Origin: Clostridia bacterium
GTDB lineage: Bacteria > Bacillota > Clostridia > Oscillospirales > CAG-272
DNA length: 64,000 nucleotides
Assembly (NCBI GenBank): GCA_017942005.1
Contig: JAGAVJ010000027.1
Location: forward strand, 1 to 64,000
Reading direction: 5' to 3'
Below are positions 63,843-64,000 of this stretch, piece by piece; the stretch's first letter is position 1, and every line of letters starts with the position of its first letter. The position numbers and the translations under genes are program-made. Below the pieces are notes generated by a model. That model was not told the origin of the DNA. It ran no database searches and was given only the letters and a program-made list of their open reading frames with translations.

Positions 63843-63873
63843 GGGATATTCTTACCTCTTTTCGTTATACGTT

Positions 63874-64000
63874 TTATAAAGGTTCTTTTGTGGTATGTAC
63901 CTTTTCGGTTTGCGGTGTTTCTTTTTTTTCAAAGTCTACAATTTTTTTCAGTCTGTGATTGAGGCCTGATTTTGTCAGGGGCGGGTCGTGCAGTGCTGCA
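63874..64000 (-). CDS. whiA: WhiA, C-terminal end (partial; continues beyond the window)
   Basis: The last 42 codons of a minus-strand gene end at a TAA (63874-63876). The reading ALHDPPLTKSGLNHRLKKIV matches the conserved helix-turn-helix C-terminus of the sporulation/cell-division regulator WhiA, followed by a variable acidic and basic tail. It lies directly upstream of dnaE, the order often found in Clostridia. The N-terminal homing-endonuclease-like domain lies outside the window. Confidence 0.85.
   Translation of the reverse strand, partial: AALHDPPLTKSGLNHRLKKIVDFEKKETPQTEKVHTTKEPL

Overview
The window looks like a chromosomal segment of a Gram-positive anaerobe of class Clostridia, probably a gut-associated relative of the Oscillospiraceae. 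The evidence is a long FtsK/SpoIIIE translocase, a WhiA-DnaE pair, SLH and penicillin-binding envelope proteins, a ferredoxin-dependent indolepyruvate oxidoreductase, a feoA-feoB-Cys-rich iron operon, many lipoprotein solute-binding proteins, strong TTGACA/17/TATAAT promoters and a GAAAGGA-type Shine-Dalgarno (SD) sequence. No prophage, transposase, CRISPR array or rRNA gene was seen.

Layout. 0-7 kb: a structured intergenic repeat, a short TSUP permease, a solute-binding lipoprotein, ftsK and tmk. 7-13.6 kb: an unassigned structured RNA, a DJ-1/PfpI protein, 5-formyl-THF cyclo-ligase, a CPBP protease, mltG, a degenerate GDPD-like protein and a U32 peptidase/tRNA hydroxylase. 13.7-25 kb: five more solute-binding lipoproteins around recQ and an AAA ATPase. 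25.4-29.6 kb: an acyl-CoA ligase-iorA-iorB operon. 29.8-36.4 kb: uvrB, a frameshifted uvrA and an SLH-transglutaminase protein. 36.6-42.3 kb: a MATE exporter, a sugar isomerase and the feo operon. 42.4-46.2 kb: an aconitase-family hydratase, tRNA-Thr, tRNA-Tyr and ksgA. 46.4-56.6 kb: a lipoprotein, a GNAT, two GH2 beta-mannosidase-like enzymes, a LysR regulator, a second MATE exporter, peptide deformylase and a flavin reductase. 56.7-64 kb: a class A PBP, dnaE and the 3' end of whiA.

How the genes fit together. The six solute-binding lipoproteins and two GH2 enzymes suggest foraging on plant or host oligosaccharides, but no permease or transport ATPase lies in the window. The IOR/ligase operon suggests fermentation of aromatic amino acids through arylacetyl-CoA. 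The rest is core DNA repair, replication, wall synthesis and translation.

The most unusual signal is a recurrent 5' leader. At six ATG genes (iorA, uvrA, isomerase, feoA, aconitase, GH2) an intact GAAAGG-type SD is followed by a stem-loop and then by 12-14 nt (exactly 14 in four of them) before the start codon. A seventh gene, a MATE exporter with no usable ATG/GTG/TTG start, has the same layout pointing at a CTG codon. Two further genes (U32 and the FeoB-associated protein) show looser versions. Other points of interest are three copies of a ~145-bp multi-hairpin repeat, a family of GGGCTGYTGCAA hairpins in different roles, a perfect 11-bp-arm palindrome over the feo transcription start, and a one-base frameshift in uvrA.
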